From positions 1 through 62,459 of the forward strand of contig NZ_MWLQ01000032.1 of the NCBI RefSeq assembly GCF_010634855.1: a stretch of 62,459 bases of DNA. The letters are read 5' to 3'. Positions 43,768-51,883 of this stretch are shown piece after piece. Under the pieces are notes generated by a model, which did not search any database, had not been told where the DNA came from, and was given only the letters and a program-made list of their open reading frames with translations. The number at the start of each line of letters is the position of its first letter. Within the stretch, counting starts at the first letter, position 1. The stretch comes from Microbacterium sp. B35-30. GTDB lineage: Bacteria > Actinomycetota > Actinomycetes > Actinomycetales > Microbacteriaceae. The translations under genes and the position numbers were made by a program.

Positions 43768-43819
43768 GGCGGGGAAGGATGCCGCGGCCGGCGGATCTGC
43801 ACCGGCCGCGGCATCGGAA

Positions 43820-45181
43820 TCAGCTGTCGGCGAGCGCTGCCGCGACGACATCCAGGCCCTCGTGGAGCAGGTCGTCGGTGATCGACAGCGGCGGCAGGAA
43901 ACGGATCACGTTCCCATAGGTGCCGCAGGTGAGCACGATGACGCCCTGTGCGATGGACGCCTTCGCGACCGCGGCGGTGAGCGCGGCATCCGGCTCACCC
44001 GTCGCGGGGTCGACGAATTCTGCGGCGATCATCGCGCCGTGGCCCCGCACGTCGCCGACGCGCGGGTCGGCGGCCTGCAGCTGCTGCAGGCGTCCCTTGA
44101 GGAGCATCTCGATCTCGCGCGCCCGCTCGAGCATGCCGTCATTCTCGAACACGTCGATCGCCGCGAGCGCCGCGGCGCAGGCGATGGGGTTGCCGCCGTA
44201 GGTGCCGCCGAGGCCCCCCGCGTGGGAGGCATCCATGATCTCGGCACGGCCGGTCACGGCCGCCAGCGGCAGGCCCCCGGCGATGCCCTTGGCGGTGGTG
44301 ATGAGGTCGGGGACGATGCCGAACACCTCGCTCGCGAACATGCGGCCGGTGCGGGCGAACCCGGTCTGGATCTCGTCGGCGATGAAGACCACGTTGTTGG
44401 CCCGGCACCAGTCGACCAGGGCGGGGAGATAGCCCTCGGCGGGGACGATGAACCCGCCCTCGCCCTGGATGGGCTCGATGACGACGGCAGCGAGGTTGTC
44501 GGCGCCGACCTGCTTCTCGATGACGGAGATGGCCTTCTTCGCCGCCTCGGCGCCGGTGAGCCCGTCACGGTACGGGTACGACAGGGGTGCCCGGTAGATC
44601 TCTGAGGCGAACGGCCCGAACCCGCTCTTGTACGGCATGGCCTTCGCGGTCAGCGCCATCGTGAGGTTGGTGCGGCCGTGGTAGCCGTGGTCGAACGCTA
44701 CGACCGCCTGCTTGCCGGTGTACTTGCGGGCGATCTTGACGGCGTTCTCCACCGCTTCGGCTCCCGAGTTGAACAGGGCGCTCTTCTTGGCGTGGTCGCC
44801 CGGCGTGAGGCGGTTGAGGGCCTCGGCGACCGACACGTACGAGTCGTACGGCGCGATCATGAAGCACGTGTGGGTGAACTGGGCCACCTGCTCCTGCACC
44901 GCCTTGACGACCTTCGGGTGCGCGTTGCCGATCGTGGTGACGGCGATGCCCGAGCCGAGGTCGATGAGCGAGTTGCCGTCGGCATCGACGATCACCCCGC
45001 CCCCGGCGGCGACGGCGTGCACCGGTGCCGTGTGGCCGACGCCCGCGGCGACGGCATCGGCCTTGCGGTCGATCAGCTCGAGGGAGCGAGGACCGGGGAT
45101 GCTGGTGACCAGGCGACGCTCCTGCGGAAGGGTCGGACCGCCGAGGGGCGTTTCGGTGACGATGTCGGCTGCGCTGCTCAT
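43820..45181 (-). CDS. gabT: 4-aminobutyrate aminotransferase
   Basis: 453 residues from the ATG at 45181; longer upstream frames are antisense to the regulator gene. Class III aminotransferase features: GSGIAVTTIGNAHPKVVKAV, FNSGAEAVENAVKIARKYTG, FDHGYHGRTNLTMALT, VFIADEIQTGFARTGRMFA and the PLP-Lys in DLITTAKGIAGGLPLAAVTG. It moves the amino group of GABA to 2-oxoglutarate, giving succinate semialdehyde for the downstream dehydrogenase. It is first in the minus-strand run and divergent from the PucR gene. Confidence 0.92.
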   Translation of the reverse strand: MSSAADIVTETPLGGPTLPQERRLVTSIPGPRSLELIDRKADAVAAGVGHTAPVHAVAAGGGVIVDADGNSLIDLGSGIAVTTIGNAHPKVVKAVQEQVAQFTHTCFMIAPYDSYVSVAEALNRLTPGDHAKKSALFNSGAEAVENAVKIARKYTGKQAVVAFDHGYHGRTNLTMALTAKAMPYKSGFGPFASEIYRAPLSYPYRDGLTGAEAAKKAISVIEKQVGADNLAAVVIEPIQGEGGFIVPAEGYLPALVDWCRANNVVFIADEIQTGFARTGRMFASEVFGIVPDLITTAKGIAGGLPLAAVTGRAEIMDASHAGGLGGTYGGNPIACAAALAAIDVFENDGMLERAREIEMLLKGRLQQLQAADPRVGDVRGHGAMIAAEFVDPATGEPDAALTAAVAKASIAQGVIVLTCGTYGNVIRFLPPLSITDDLLHEGLDVVAAALADS

Positions 45182-45226
45182 GGTGGGGAGCGTATGTCGC
45201 TCCGCGGAGCGCTCGCACCCTCCCCG

Positions 45227-45263
45227 CTGTACATTCTGTCCGCCTTGCTGTACGAACCGTACA
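45227..45263. promoter_or_regulatory. Candidate PucR operator between gabT and the regulator gene
   Basis: TGTACG-AAC-CGTACA (45249-45263) is a perfect 15-base dyad, and a palindrome TGTACA lies 17 bases upstream (45227-45232). Both occur within the 93-base divergent region, so one regulator could control both directions. The dyad lies 12 bases from the regulator start. Confidence 0.6.
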
Positions 45264-45274
45264 CTCGGATCATC

Positions 45275-46810
45275 ATGGATGCCGACGCCCCCACTCTTCG
45301 TGCCCTGCTCGCCCGGCGCGATCTGCGGCTCTCCCTTGCCGGCGACGACCTGGAGCCCAGCGCCCCCGACAGCGCTCTGGACAAGGCGATCCGCTGGGTG
45401 CACAGCTCGGATCTCGCCGACCCGACGCCGTTCCTCTCGGAGGGGCTCGTGCTGCTGACCACGGGCACGCAGTTCCCGCACGGGGACGACGCGCCCGACG
45501 TCTACCGCGCGTACGTCGGCCGCCTCGCGGCCCGCGGCGTGGTCGGCCTCGGGTTCGGCACCGAGGTGGTGCGCGCCGGCATCCCGCCCGCCCTCGTCGA
45601 CGCGTGCCGGGACGAGCAGATGCCGCTGTTCGAGGTGCCGTACCGCACGCCGTTCATCGCGGTGGCCCGCGCCAATGCCGAGGCGATCGCCGCCGAGGCG
45701 TACGCCCGCCGCAGCTGGGCGCTCGCCGCGCAGCGCGCCATCGCGCTGGCGGCACTCCGCCCCGACGGCCTCGGTGCGACTGTGGCCGAGCTCGCCAAGC
45801 AGCTCGACACGTGGGTGGGCATGTTCGACGCCGCCGGCGAACTGGCGCGCGAGCACCCCGCCGGCGCGCTCGACGCCGACACGGCCGCCGCACTGCAGCG
45901 GGAGGTGACCGGCGTGCTGCATCGCGGAGCCCGGGCGGGGTCGTCGCTGCACATCGGCGAGACGCCCTTCACGCTGCAGACGCTGGGCCGTGGCGGGCAT
46001 CTCCGCGGCGTGATCGCGATCGCCGCGGGCGACCTCGACCAGGAGGGGCGCGTCGTGGTCACCGCCGTCATCGCGATGGCGGGCCTCGCCCTCGAGCAGC
46101 AGCAGGGCCTCGGCCGTGCCCGCAGCGCGCTGCGCGCAGGCCTGGTGCAGTCGCTCCTCAGCGGCGACCCGGGGCTCGCCCGGCGCACGTCGCGCGAGCT
46201 GTGGGGGCCGCTTCCGGCCGCGCCGGTCATCGTGGCGGTGACGGATGCCGCAGCCGCCCGTGTCGACGGCATCGCCGAGCTGCTCGAGCTCTGGGCCGAC
46301 GAGAAGCGCGGTGCGCTGTTCTTCGGGCGCGGGGACGACGGGCTCGTGCTGGTGGTGCCGGCGGACGACCCCTCGAGCCTCCACGACCTCGTCGACCGCT
46401 TCGACGTCCGGATCGGGATGTCGGACCCCGCGGCCTACGACGCCTTCGCCGCCGCACTCGGGCAGGCGCGCGTCGCCCGCGACCGCGGCGTCGGTGCCGT
46501 CACGGCATTCGCCGAGGTCTCGCGCGGCGGCGTGCTGTCGGCCCTCACCGACGACGCACGGGCGCTCGCGCGCGCCGAGCTGGCGCCGCTGCACGACCAC
46601 GACGCCGCACAGGGGACCCACCTCGTCCAGACGCTGCAGGTCTGGCTCGACGCGGACTGCTCGCACGAGGCATCCGCTCAGTCCCTCGGCGTGCACCGCC
46701 ACACCGTCCGCACCCGTCTCGCGCTCATCGAACGGGTGCTCGGCCGCGACCTCTCGTCGTTCGCGACCCGCGCCGAGCTGTGGGCGGCCCTGCGCGCCCT
46801 CGACGCCTGA
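45275..46810 (+). CDS. PucR family transcriptional regulator
   Basis: 511 residues from the ATG at 45275. The N-terminal PucR domain reads LEPSAPDSALDKAIRWVHSSDLADPTPFLSEGLVLLTTGTQF. A GGDEF-like middle follows, and the C-terminal helix-turn-helix is WLDADCSHEASAQSLGVHRHTVRTRLALIERVLGRDL. PucR-type proteins activate purine, GABA or polyamine pathways (as GabR/PucR in other Gram-positives). Divergence from gabT suggests it switches on GABA/putrescine use, probably in response to a pathway amine. Confidence 0.88.
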   Translation: MDADAPTLRALLARRDLRLSLAGDDLEPSAPDSALDKAIRWVHSSDLADPTPFLSEGLVLLTTGTQFPHGDDAPDVYRAYVGRLAARGVVGLGFGTEVVRAGIPPALVDACRDEQMPLFEVPYRTPFIAVARANAEAIAAEAYARRSWALAAQRAIALAALRPDGLGATVAELAKQLDTWVGMFDAAGELAREHPAGALDADTAAALQREVTGVLHRGARAGSSLHIGETPFTLQTLGRGGHLRGVIAIAAGDLDQEGRVVVTAVIAMAGLALEQQQGLGRARSALRAGLVQSLLSGDPGLARRTSRELWGPLPAAPVIVAVTDAAAARVDGIAELLELWADEKRGALFFGRGDDGLVLVVPADDPSSLHDLVDRFDVRIGMSDPAAYDAFAAALGQARVARDRGVGAVTAFAEVSRGGVLSALTDDARALARAELAPLHDHDAAQGTHLVQTLQVWLDADCSHEASAQSLGVHRHTVRTRLALIERVLGRDLSSFATRAELWAALRALDA

Positions 46811-46882
46811 CCCTGCTCGAGTCGTCGCCGGCTCTCGCTCCGCGTCGAGATCGCGCGAACTCGTCCTGGACATCGGGGCAGC

Positions 46883-46912
46883 CTGTCGCGGTCCGACCGA
46901 TACTCGCGACAG
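46883..46912. promoter_or_regulatory. Inverted repeat ahead of the second amine oxidase gene
   Basis: CTGTCGCG (46883-46890) and CGCGACAG (46905-46912) form a perfect 8-base dyad with 14 bases between. It lies 43 bases upstream of the oxidase start, in the 145-base gap after the PucR gene. It may be an operator or a weak terminator. Confidence 0.45.
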
Positions 46913-46955
46913 ATCATCGGGACGCCGCACGGGCGGGACGCGCGAGGATGGGCGC

Positions 46956-48395
46956 ATGCCTCTGAGCCCCGTGCGCAATGGTGACGTGTCGTGGTGGTGG
47001 CGGAGCCTCGGCGGCCTGCCGGCGTCGAGACCACCGCTGCCCGACGCCCTCGACGCCGACGTCGCGATCGTGGGCGCCGGCTACACCGGCCTCTGGACCG
47101 CGTACTACCTCAAGCGCGCCCAGCCGTCCCTGCGGGTGGTCGTGCTCGAGCAGCGGTTCGCCGGGTTCGGGGCATCCGGTCGCAACGGCGGATGGCTCAC
47201 GAACACCGTGACCGGCGGGCGTGAGCGCTACGCCGAGACCCATGGTCGCGACGCCGCGATCGCCCAGCAGCGCGCCCTCAACGAGACGGTCGACGAGGTC
47301 ATCGCCGTCGCCGCCCGCGAGGGCATCGACGCTGACATCGTCAAGGGCGGCGAATTCGGCGTCGCCCGCACGCCCGCACAGCTCGCGCGGCTTCGGGCGA
47401 GCGCGGCAGCCGAGCAGTCGTGGCCCCATACCGATGTGGAGGTGATGGATGCCGCGGCCGCGGCATCCCGTATCCGCATCGCCGGCGCGCTCGGCGCCAC
47501 CTGGCACCCGCATTGCGCGCGCGTTCACCCGGGCAAGCTCGTGCGCGGGCTCGCCGAAGCGGTCGAGCGGCTCGGCGTGCCGATCTACGAGCAGACGCAG
47601 GTGCGCGAGATCTCGGCGGGCAGGGCGGTCACCGACCGGGGCACGGTCCGGGCGGCCCACGTGCTGCGGGCGACCGAGGGCTTCACGGCCGACCTCCGCG
47701 GCGAGCATCGCACCTGGCTGCCCATGAACTCGTCGATGATCGTCACCGAGCCGCTGCCGCCCGCGTTCTGGGCGGCCGTCGGCTGGAACGGCCGCGAGAC
47801 CCTCGGCGACTTCGCACACGTCTACATGTACGCGCAGCGCACCGCCGACGACCGCATCGCCTTCGGCGGGCGGGGCGTGCCGTACCGCTACGGCTCGCGC
47901 GTCGACACCGACGGAGCGACGCAGGAGCGCACCATCCGGTCGCTCGCGGCGCTGCTGCACGGCTTCTTCCCTCAGGCCGCGGGTGCTTTCTTTCCTCAGG
48001 CCGCGGGCGCTTTCTTCCCGGATGCCGCCTCCCTCCCGATCGCCCACGCCTGGGCCGGGGTGCTCGGAGTGCCGCGCGACTGGGCCGCGACCGTCGTCCA
48101 CGACCGAGCCAGCGGCCTCGGCTGGGCGGGCGGCTATGTCGGCACCGGCGTGACGGCGACGAACCTCGCCGGCCGCACGCTCGCCGACCTGGTGCTCGAG
48201 CGCGACACCGAACTCACCCGGCTGCCGTGGGTCGGGCATCGAGCGAAGCGCTGGGAGATCGAGCCCCTGCGCTGGACCGCCGTCAACGCGATCTACACCG
48301 CATACCGGATGGCCGACCGGTTCGAGGCAGCTGGGTCGTCTGCGCGCACCGCCTGGCCCGCCCACGTCGCAGACGTCGTCGCCGGCCGCCACTGA
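46956..48395 (+). CDS. FAD-dependent amine oxidase (DAO family, gamma-glutamylputrescine oxidase-like)
   Basis: 479 residues from the ATG at 46956. FAD binding: DADVAIVGAGYTGLWTAYYLKRAQPSLRVVVLEQRFAGFGASGRNGGW. The family text then continues with CARVHPGKLVRGLAEAVERLGVPIYE and GLGWAGGYVGTGVTATNLAGRTLADLV. The closest known functional type is PuuB, which oxidises gamma-glutamylputrescine, but no PuuA or PuuD gene is nearby, so another secondary amine is possible. A 24-base in-frame tandem repeat inserts two FFPQAAGA units near residues 337-352. It follows the PucR gene and probably shares its control. Confidence 0.8.
   Translation: MPLSPVRNGDVSWWWRSLGGLPASRPPLPDALDADVAIVGAGYTGLWTAYYLKRAQPSLRVVVLEQRFAGFGASGRNGGWLTNTVTGGRERYAETHGRDAAIAQQRALNETVDEVIAVAAREGIDADIVKGGEFGVARTPAQLARLRASAAAEQSWPHTDVEVMDAAAAASRIRIAGALGATWHPHCARVHPGKLVRGLAEAVERLGVPIYEQTQVREISAGRAVTDRGTVRAAHVLRATEGFTADLRGEHRTWLPMNSSMIVTEPLPPAFWAAVGWNGRETLGDFAHVYMYAQRTADDRIAFGGRGVPYRYGSRVDTDGATQERTIRSLAALLHGFFPQAAGAFFPQAAGAFFPDAASLPIAHAWAGVLGVPRDWAATVVHDRASGLGWAGGYVGTGVTATNLAGRTLADLVLERDTELTRLPWVGHRAKRWEIEPLRWTAVNAIYTAYRMADRFEAAGSSARTAWPAHVADVVAGRH
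47964..48029 (+). repeat. In-frame 24-base tandem repeat inside the DAO-family oxidase gene
   Basis: Two units encoding FFPQAAGA (47964-47987 and 47988-48011) differ at two silent positions. They are followed by a third partial unit encoding FFPDAA (48012-48029). The reading frame is kept. The region corresponds to a surface helix before PIAHAWAGVLGVPRDW, so a length change may be tolerated. Confidence 0.85.
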
Positions 48396-48573
48396 CGCGC
48401 GCGCGCCGCCGCGCGGCGCCCCACATCCGTCGCTCAGAACAGGCTTTGGCGGTCTCCCCCGGCTGCGGGCGGGTCGTCGGGGCGCCGCTGCTAGCACCTC
48501 GGTGCCTGCCGCGCCAGGCGGTTCGTCGGCGCGCCGGGCGGAGGCATCCTGCCTGATGAGGCGATTCTCATCC

Positions 48574-48601
48574 CTAATACCTTTCATGTGTCAGGTATTA
48601 G
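48574..48601. promoter_or_regulatory. Operator upstream of the glucoside ABC operon
   Basis: CTAATACCT (48574-48582) and AGGTATTAG (48593-48601) are a perfect 9-base dyad with a 10-base spacer. The right half, GTCAGGTATT, recurs in front of the secreted glucanase-like gene (55485-55494). The preceding 180 bases (48396-48573) have no gene, only GC-rich short hairpins such as GCGCGCCGCCGCGCGGCGC near 48400. Confidence 0.72.
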
Positions 48602-48695
48602 CGCTATCGTCAGAGGGCGGCGCCGCGTGCGCCGACACAGCGGAGGCAAGGACGCCGCGCGGATGCGGCGACGACCGATGGAGGCGTCAGGACCG

Positions 48696-49994
48696 ATGAC
48701 ACGATCAGTACGCAGGACCTCACGATGGGCGGCGGTCGGAGCGACCGCGCTCGTGGGCGCATTGGTGCTCGCAGGCTGCGGGCGCACGGACGACGGTGGT
48801 GGCGGAGGAGACGGCGGGGGCGGCGAGGCGATCGACGACTCCCCTGCTTCGGGCACCGTCGAGGTCTGGGCGATGGGCAACGAGGGCGAAGTCCTCGACG
48901 AGCTCGCCGCCCGGTTCGAGGAGGAGAACCCGGATGTCACGATCGAGGTGACGGCCGTGCCGTGGGAGAGCGCCCACGACCGCATCGCGACCGCGATCGC
49001 CGGCGGCGAGACCCCCGACATCACGATGCTGGGCACCACCTGGGTCGGCGAGTTCGCCGCGACCGGCGCCTTCGAGCCGACGCCCGACGGACTGGTGGAC
49101 GAGTCGTCGTTCTTCGAGGGCTCGTGGGACACCGCCGTCGTCGACGACGTCGCCTACGGCGTGCCGTGGTACGTCGACACGCGCGTGCTCTACTACCGCA
49201 CCGACTTCGCCGAGCAGGCGGGTGTCGAGCCGCCGACGACGTGGGACGAGTACAAGGAGTTCACGAAGGCCCTGCAGACGGCCGGCGCCCAGTGGGGCGT
49301 CTCGCTGCCCCCGGGCGGATTCGACTCGTGGCAGTACGTGACGCCGCTGGCCTGGCAGCAGGGCGGCGACATCCTCAACGACGACGGCACCGAGTTCACC
49401 CTCGACAGTCCGGAATGGGAGGAGGCCTTCGCCTTCTACACCAGCTTCTTCGAAGAGGGGATCGCCGAACCGCGTCGCCTCGAGGGCGGCGAGATCGAGC
49501 AGGCCTTCATCAACGGCGAGGTCGGCGCCTTCTACAGCGGCCCGTTCCACGTCAGTCTGCTGCTCGACCAGGGCGGCGAGGAGTTCGCCGACAAGTTCGG
49601 GGTCGCCATGGTGCCGGGCGCCGACAGCCGTACCAGCTTCACCGGCGGCGGCAACCTCGCGGTGTTCGAAGAGACCGACAACCGCGATGCGTCGTGGAAG
49701 TTCGTCCGGTGGCTGAGCGAGCCCGAGACGCAGATCGAGTGGTACGACATCTCGACCGACCTCCCGAGCGTCCAGTCGGCCTGGGACGACGCGACGTTCG
49801 CCGAAGACCCGTACCTTAGTGTGTTCGGCGAGCAGCTGCAGGACTCGAAGGCACCGCCGGCGATCGCGACCTGGGCGCAGGTGTCGGCCGTGATCGACCA
49901 GGAGCTCGAGAAGGCGACACGCGGTGAGACCACACCCGCCGACGCCGTGGCGGCGATCCAGCAGCAGGCGTCGTCGATCGGCACCGGAGAGTAG
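48696..49994 (+). CDS. Sugar-binding lipoprotein of a MalE-type ABC importer
   Basis: 432 residues from the ATG at 48696; an ATG at 48678 is an alternative. The lipobox is LAGC (Cys28), followed by a Gly/Asp linker. SBP family 1 features: SGTVEVWAMGNEGEVLDELAARFEEENPDVTIEVTAVPWESAHDRIATAIAGGETPDITMLGTTW, given here as the region about 58-122, and GVPWYVDTRVLYYRTD. It captures an oligosaccharide on the cell surface. It is first in the operon with two permeases and a GH1 glucosidase, so a beta-glucoside or glucan oligomer is likely. Confidence 0.88.
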   Translation: MTRSVRRTSRWAAVGATALVGALVLAGCGRTDDGGGGGDGGGGEAIDDSPASGTVEVWAMGNEGEVLDELAARFEEENPDVTIEVTAVPWESAHDRIATAIAGGETPDITMLGTTWVGEFAATGAFEPTPDGLVDESSFFEGSWDTAVVDDVAYGVPWYVDTRVLYYRTDFAEQAGVEPPTTWDEYKEFTKALQTAGAQWGVSLPPGGFDSWQYVTPLAWQQGGDILNDDGTEFTLDSPEWEEAFAFYTSFFEEGIAEPRRLEGGEIEQAFINGEVGAFYSGPFHVSLLLDQGGEEFADKFGVAMVPGADSRTSFTGGGNLAVFEETDNRDASWKFVRWLSEPETQIEWYDISTDLPSVQSAWDDATFAEDPYLSVFGEQLQDSKAPPAIATWAQVSAVIDQELEKATRGETTPADAVAAIQQQASSIGTGE

Positions 49995-50002
49995 GTCCGC
50001 GC

Positions 50003-50935
50003 GTGGCCACTCTCGCTCCGCCGGCCACCCGCCGTGGCGCTCCCCCTTCGGGGGCGTCACGGCGCGCCCGGCGCATGACGCTCACGGCGTGGCTGTTCGC
50101 CGCCCCGTTCGTCGTGCTGTTCCTCGTCTTCATGGCGGGGCCGATCATCGCGTCGCTCGGCATGAGCTTCACCGACATGACGACGCGCGACCTGCAGACG
50201 CCGTTCCAGGTCGACCTCGTCGGGTTCGACAACTACGTGCGACTCTTCCAGGACCCGCGGTTCCTGCGGTCCCTGGGCAACACGCTGACCTTCGTGATCG
50301 TGGCGGTGCCGCTGACCATCGCTCTGGCGCTGGTCGTCGCCCTGGCACTCGACAAGGGCATCCGCAAGTTCCGCACCGTGTTCCGGGTGGGCTTCTACAC
50401 GCCGGTCGTCACCAGCATCGTGGCGATCGCGATCGTGTGGCGCTTCATCCTCCAGCCGGACGGCCTTCTGAACGGCTTCCTCGCCTGGTTCGGCATCCAG
50501 GGTCCGGATTGGCTGCAGTCGACCACCTGGGCGCTGCCGTCGCTCATCATGATGGCGGTCTGGCGCAACATCGGCACGCTGATGGTGATCTTCCTGGCCG
50601 CCCTGCAGGGCGTGCCGCGCGAGCACCACGAGGCGGCGATGGTCGACGGCGCGAACGCCTGGCAGCGCTTCTGGAGCATCACGATCCCCGAGATGCGTCC
50701 GGCGCTGCTGTTCGCGGCGGTCATCACCGGCATCGGGTTCCTGCAGTTCTTCGAGGAGCCGTTCGTCATGACCCGCGGCGGACCGCTCGACGCGACGCTG
50801 TCTACCGCGATGTACACGTACCAGCAGTTCGGCTTCGGCAACTACTCGTACGCAGCCGCCGCGAGCTACGTGCTGTTCCTCGCGATCGTGCTGCTCTCGC
50901 TGGTCCAATTCCGCCTGCTCGGAAGGAGGGACTGA
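50003..50935 (+). CDS. MalF-type sugar ABC permease
   Basis: 310 residues. Six membrane segments; FIVAVPLTIALALVVALALDKGIRKFRTVFRVGFYTPVVTS and the coupling motif EHHEAAMVDGANAWQRFWSITIPEMRP (EAA loop) are family-typical. It starts 8 bases after the binding-protein stop with a GTG-type context upstream (GCGCGTGG); the annotated start is at 50003. It pairs with the next permease. Confidence 0.9.
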   Translation: MATLAPPATRRGAPPSGASRRARRMTLTAWLFAAPFVVLFLVFMAGPIIASLGMSFTDMTTRDLQTPFQVDLVGFDNYVRLFQDPRFLRSLGNTLTFVIVAVPLTIALALVVALALDKGIRKFRTVFRVGFYTPVVTSIVAIAIVWRFILQPDGLLNGFLAWFGIQGPDWLQSTTWALPSLIMMAVWRNIGTLMVIFLAALQGVPREHHEAAMVDGANAWQRFWSITIPEMRPALLFAAVITGIGFLQFFEEPFVMTRGGPLDATLSTAMYTYQQFGFGNYSYAAAASYVLFLAIVLLSLVQFRLLGRRD

Positions 50936-50936
50936 C

Positions 50937-51830
50937 ATGACCGCGGTCGCACCCGTGCCCGTGGCGGCGCCCGACTCCGAGCCGACGAGGCCAGCACGCC
51001 GCCGGCGCCGCCTCGAGGGGCGCACCCGCTGGTGGCTGTACATCGTCCTCGGCCTCGGCCTCGTGGCGATGATCATGCCGTTCATCTGGATGATCCTCGG
51101 CGCGTTCAAGACCGATGCCGAGATCCGCCAGTACCCGACGGACTTCTGGCCCAAGGAGCCCACGCTCGACAACTTCGTGACGCTGTTCGCGCGCCTCGAC
51201 TTCGCGACGTTCTTCTTCAACAGCGTCGTCGTCGCCGTCTTCGTCACGCTCGGCAACATCGTCTTCTGCTCGATGGTGGGCTACGCGCTGGCCAAGCTGG
51301 AGTTCCGCGGCAAGAAGCTGCTGTTCGCGCTCGTGCTGTCGACGCTGATGGTTCCGGGCGTGGTCACCTTCGTCCCGCTGTTCGTCCTCACGGCGAACCT
51401 TGGTCTGGTCAATTCGTATCCCGGACTCATCCTGCCGTTCCTCATCACCCCGCTCGGCGTGTTCCTCATGCGGCAGTTCATGCTCGGGCTCCCCGATGAG
51501 CTGATCGAGGCGGCGCGCATCGACGGGGCGAGCGAATGGCGCATCTTCCTGCGCGTCATCATGCCGCTGTGCGGGCCGGCGATCGCGACGCTGACGATCC
51601 TCACGTTCCTCGCGAGCTGGAACAACTTCCTCTGGCCGCTCGTCGTCGCCACCACCGAGGACATGTACACCCTCCCGGTGGCGCTCGCGCTGTACTCGGT
51701 GGGGCAGAACGCCGCACGCTACGGCCTCATGATGGCGGGCGCCGTCGTGGTCGTCGTGCCCGTGCTGATCGTGTTCGTCGCGCTGCAGCGCTACTTCGTG
51801 CAGGGCATCTCGCTCACCGGCATCAAGTGA
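50937..51830 (+). CDS. MalG-type sugar ABC permease
   Basis: 297 residues. The start is hydrophilic. Then PFIWMILGAFKTDAEIRQYPTDFWPKEPTLDNFVTLF and the EAA loop ELIEAARIDGASEWRIFLRVIMPLCGPA identify the MalG class. The ATG at 50937 follows GGAAGGAGGGACTGAC, an ideal ribosome-binding site. No ATPase gene is present in the operon; a shared MsiK-type ATPase encoded elsewhere is usual in actinobacteria. Confidence 0.92.
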   Translation: MTAVAPVPVAAPDSEPTRPARRRRRLEGRTRWWLYIVLGLGLVAMIMPFIWMILGAFKTDAEIRQYPTDFWPKEPTLDNFVTLFARLDFATFFFNSVVVAVFVTLGNIVFCSMVGYALAKLEFRGKKLLFALVLSTLMVPGVVTFVPLFVLTANLGLVNSYPGLILPFLITPLGVFLMRQFMLGLPDELIEAARIDGASEWRIFLRVIMPLCGPAIATLTILTFLASWNNFLWPLVVATTEDMYTLPVALALYSVGQNAARYGLMMAGAVVVVVPVLIVFVALQRYFVQGISLTGIK

Positions 51831-51883
51831 GCTGACGGATGCCGCGGCATCCGTCGTCTCGAAAAGAAAGGATCATCGACACG

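Noticed and set aside
45182..46978. Long N-terminal extension of the gabT frame upstream of 45181
   Set aside because: The extra residues are antisense to the PucR gene and look like shadow sequence. The ATG at 45181 gives a normal aminotransferase start.
48777..48830. Gly/Asp-rich run after the lipobox of the sugar-binding lipoprotein as a special domain
   Set aside because: It is a flexible linker of the kind common after the lipidated cysteine in actinobacterial lipoproteins.
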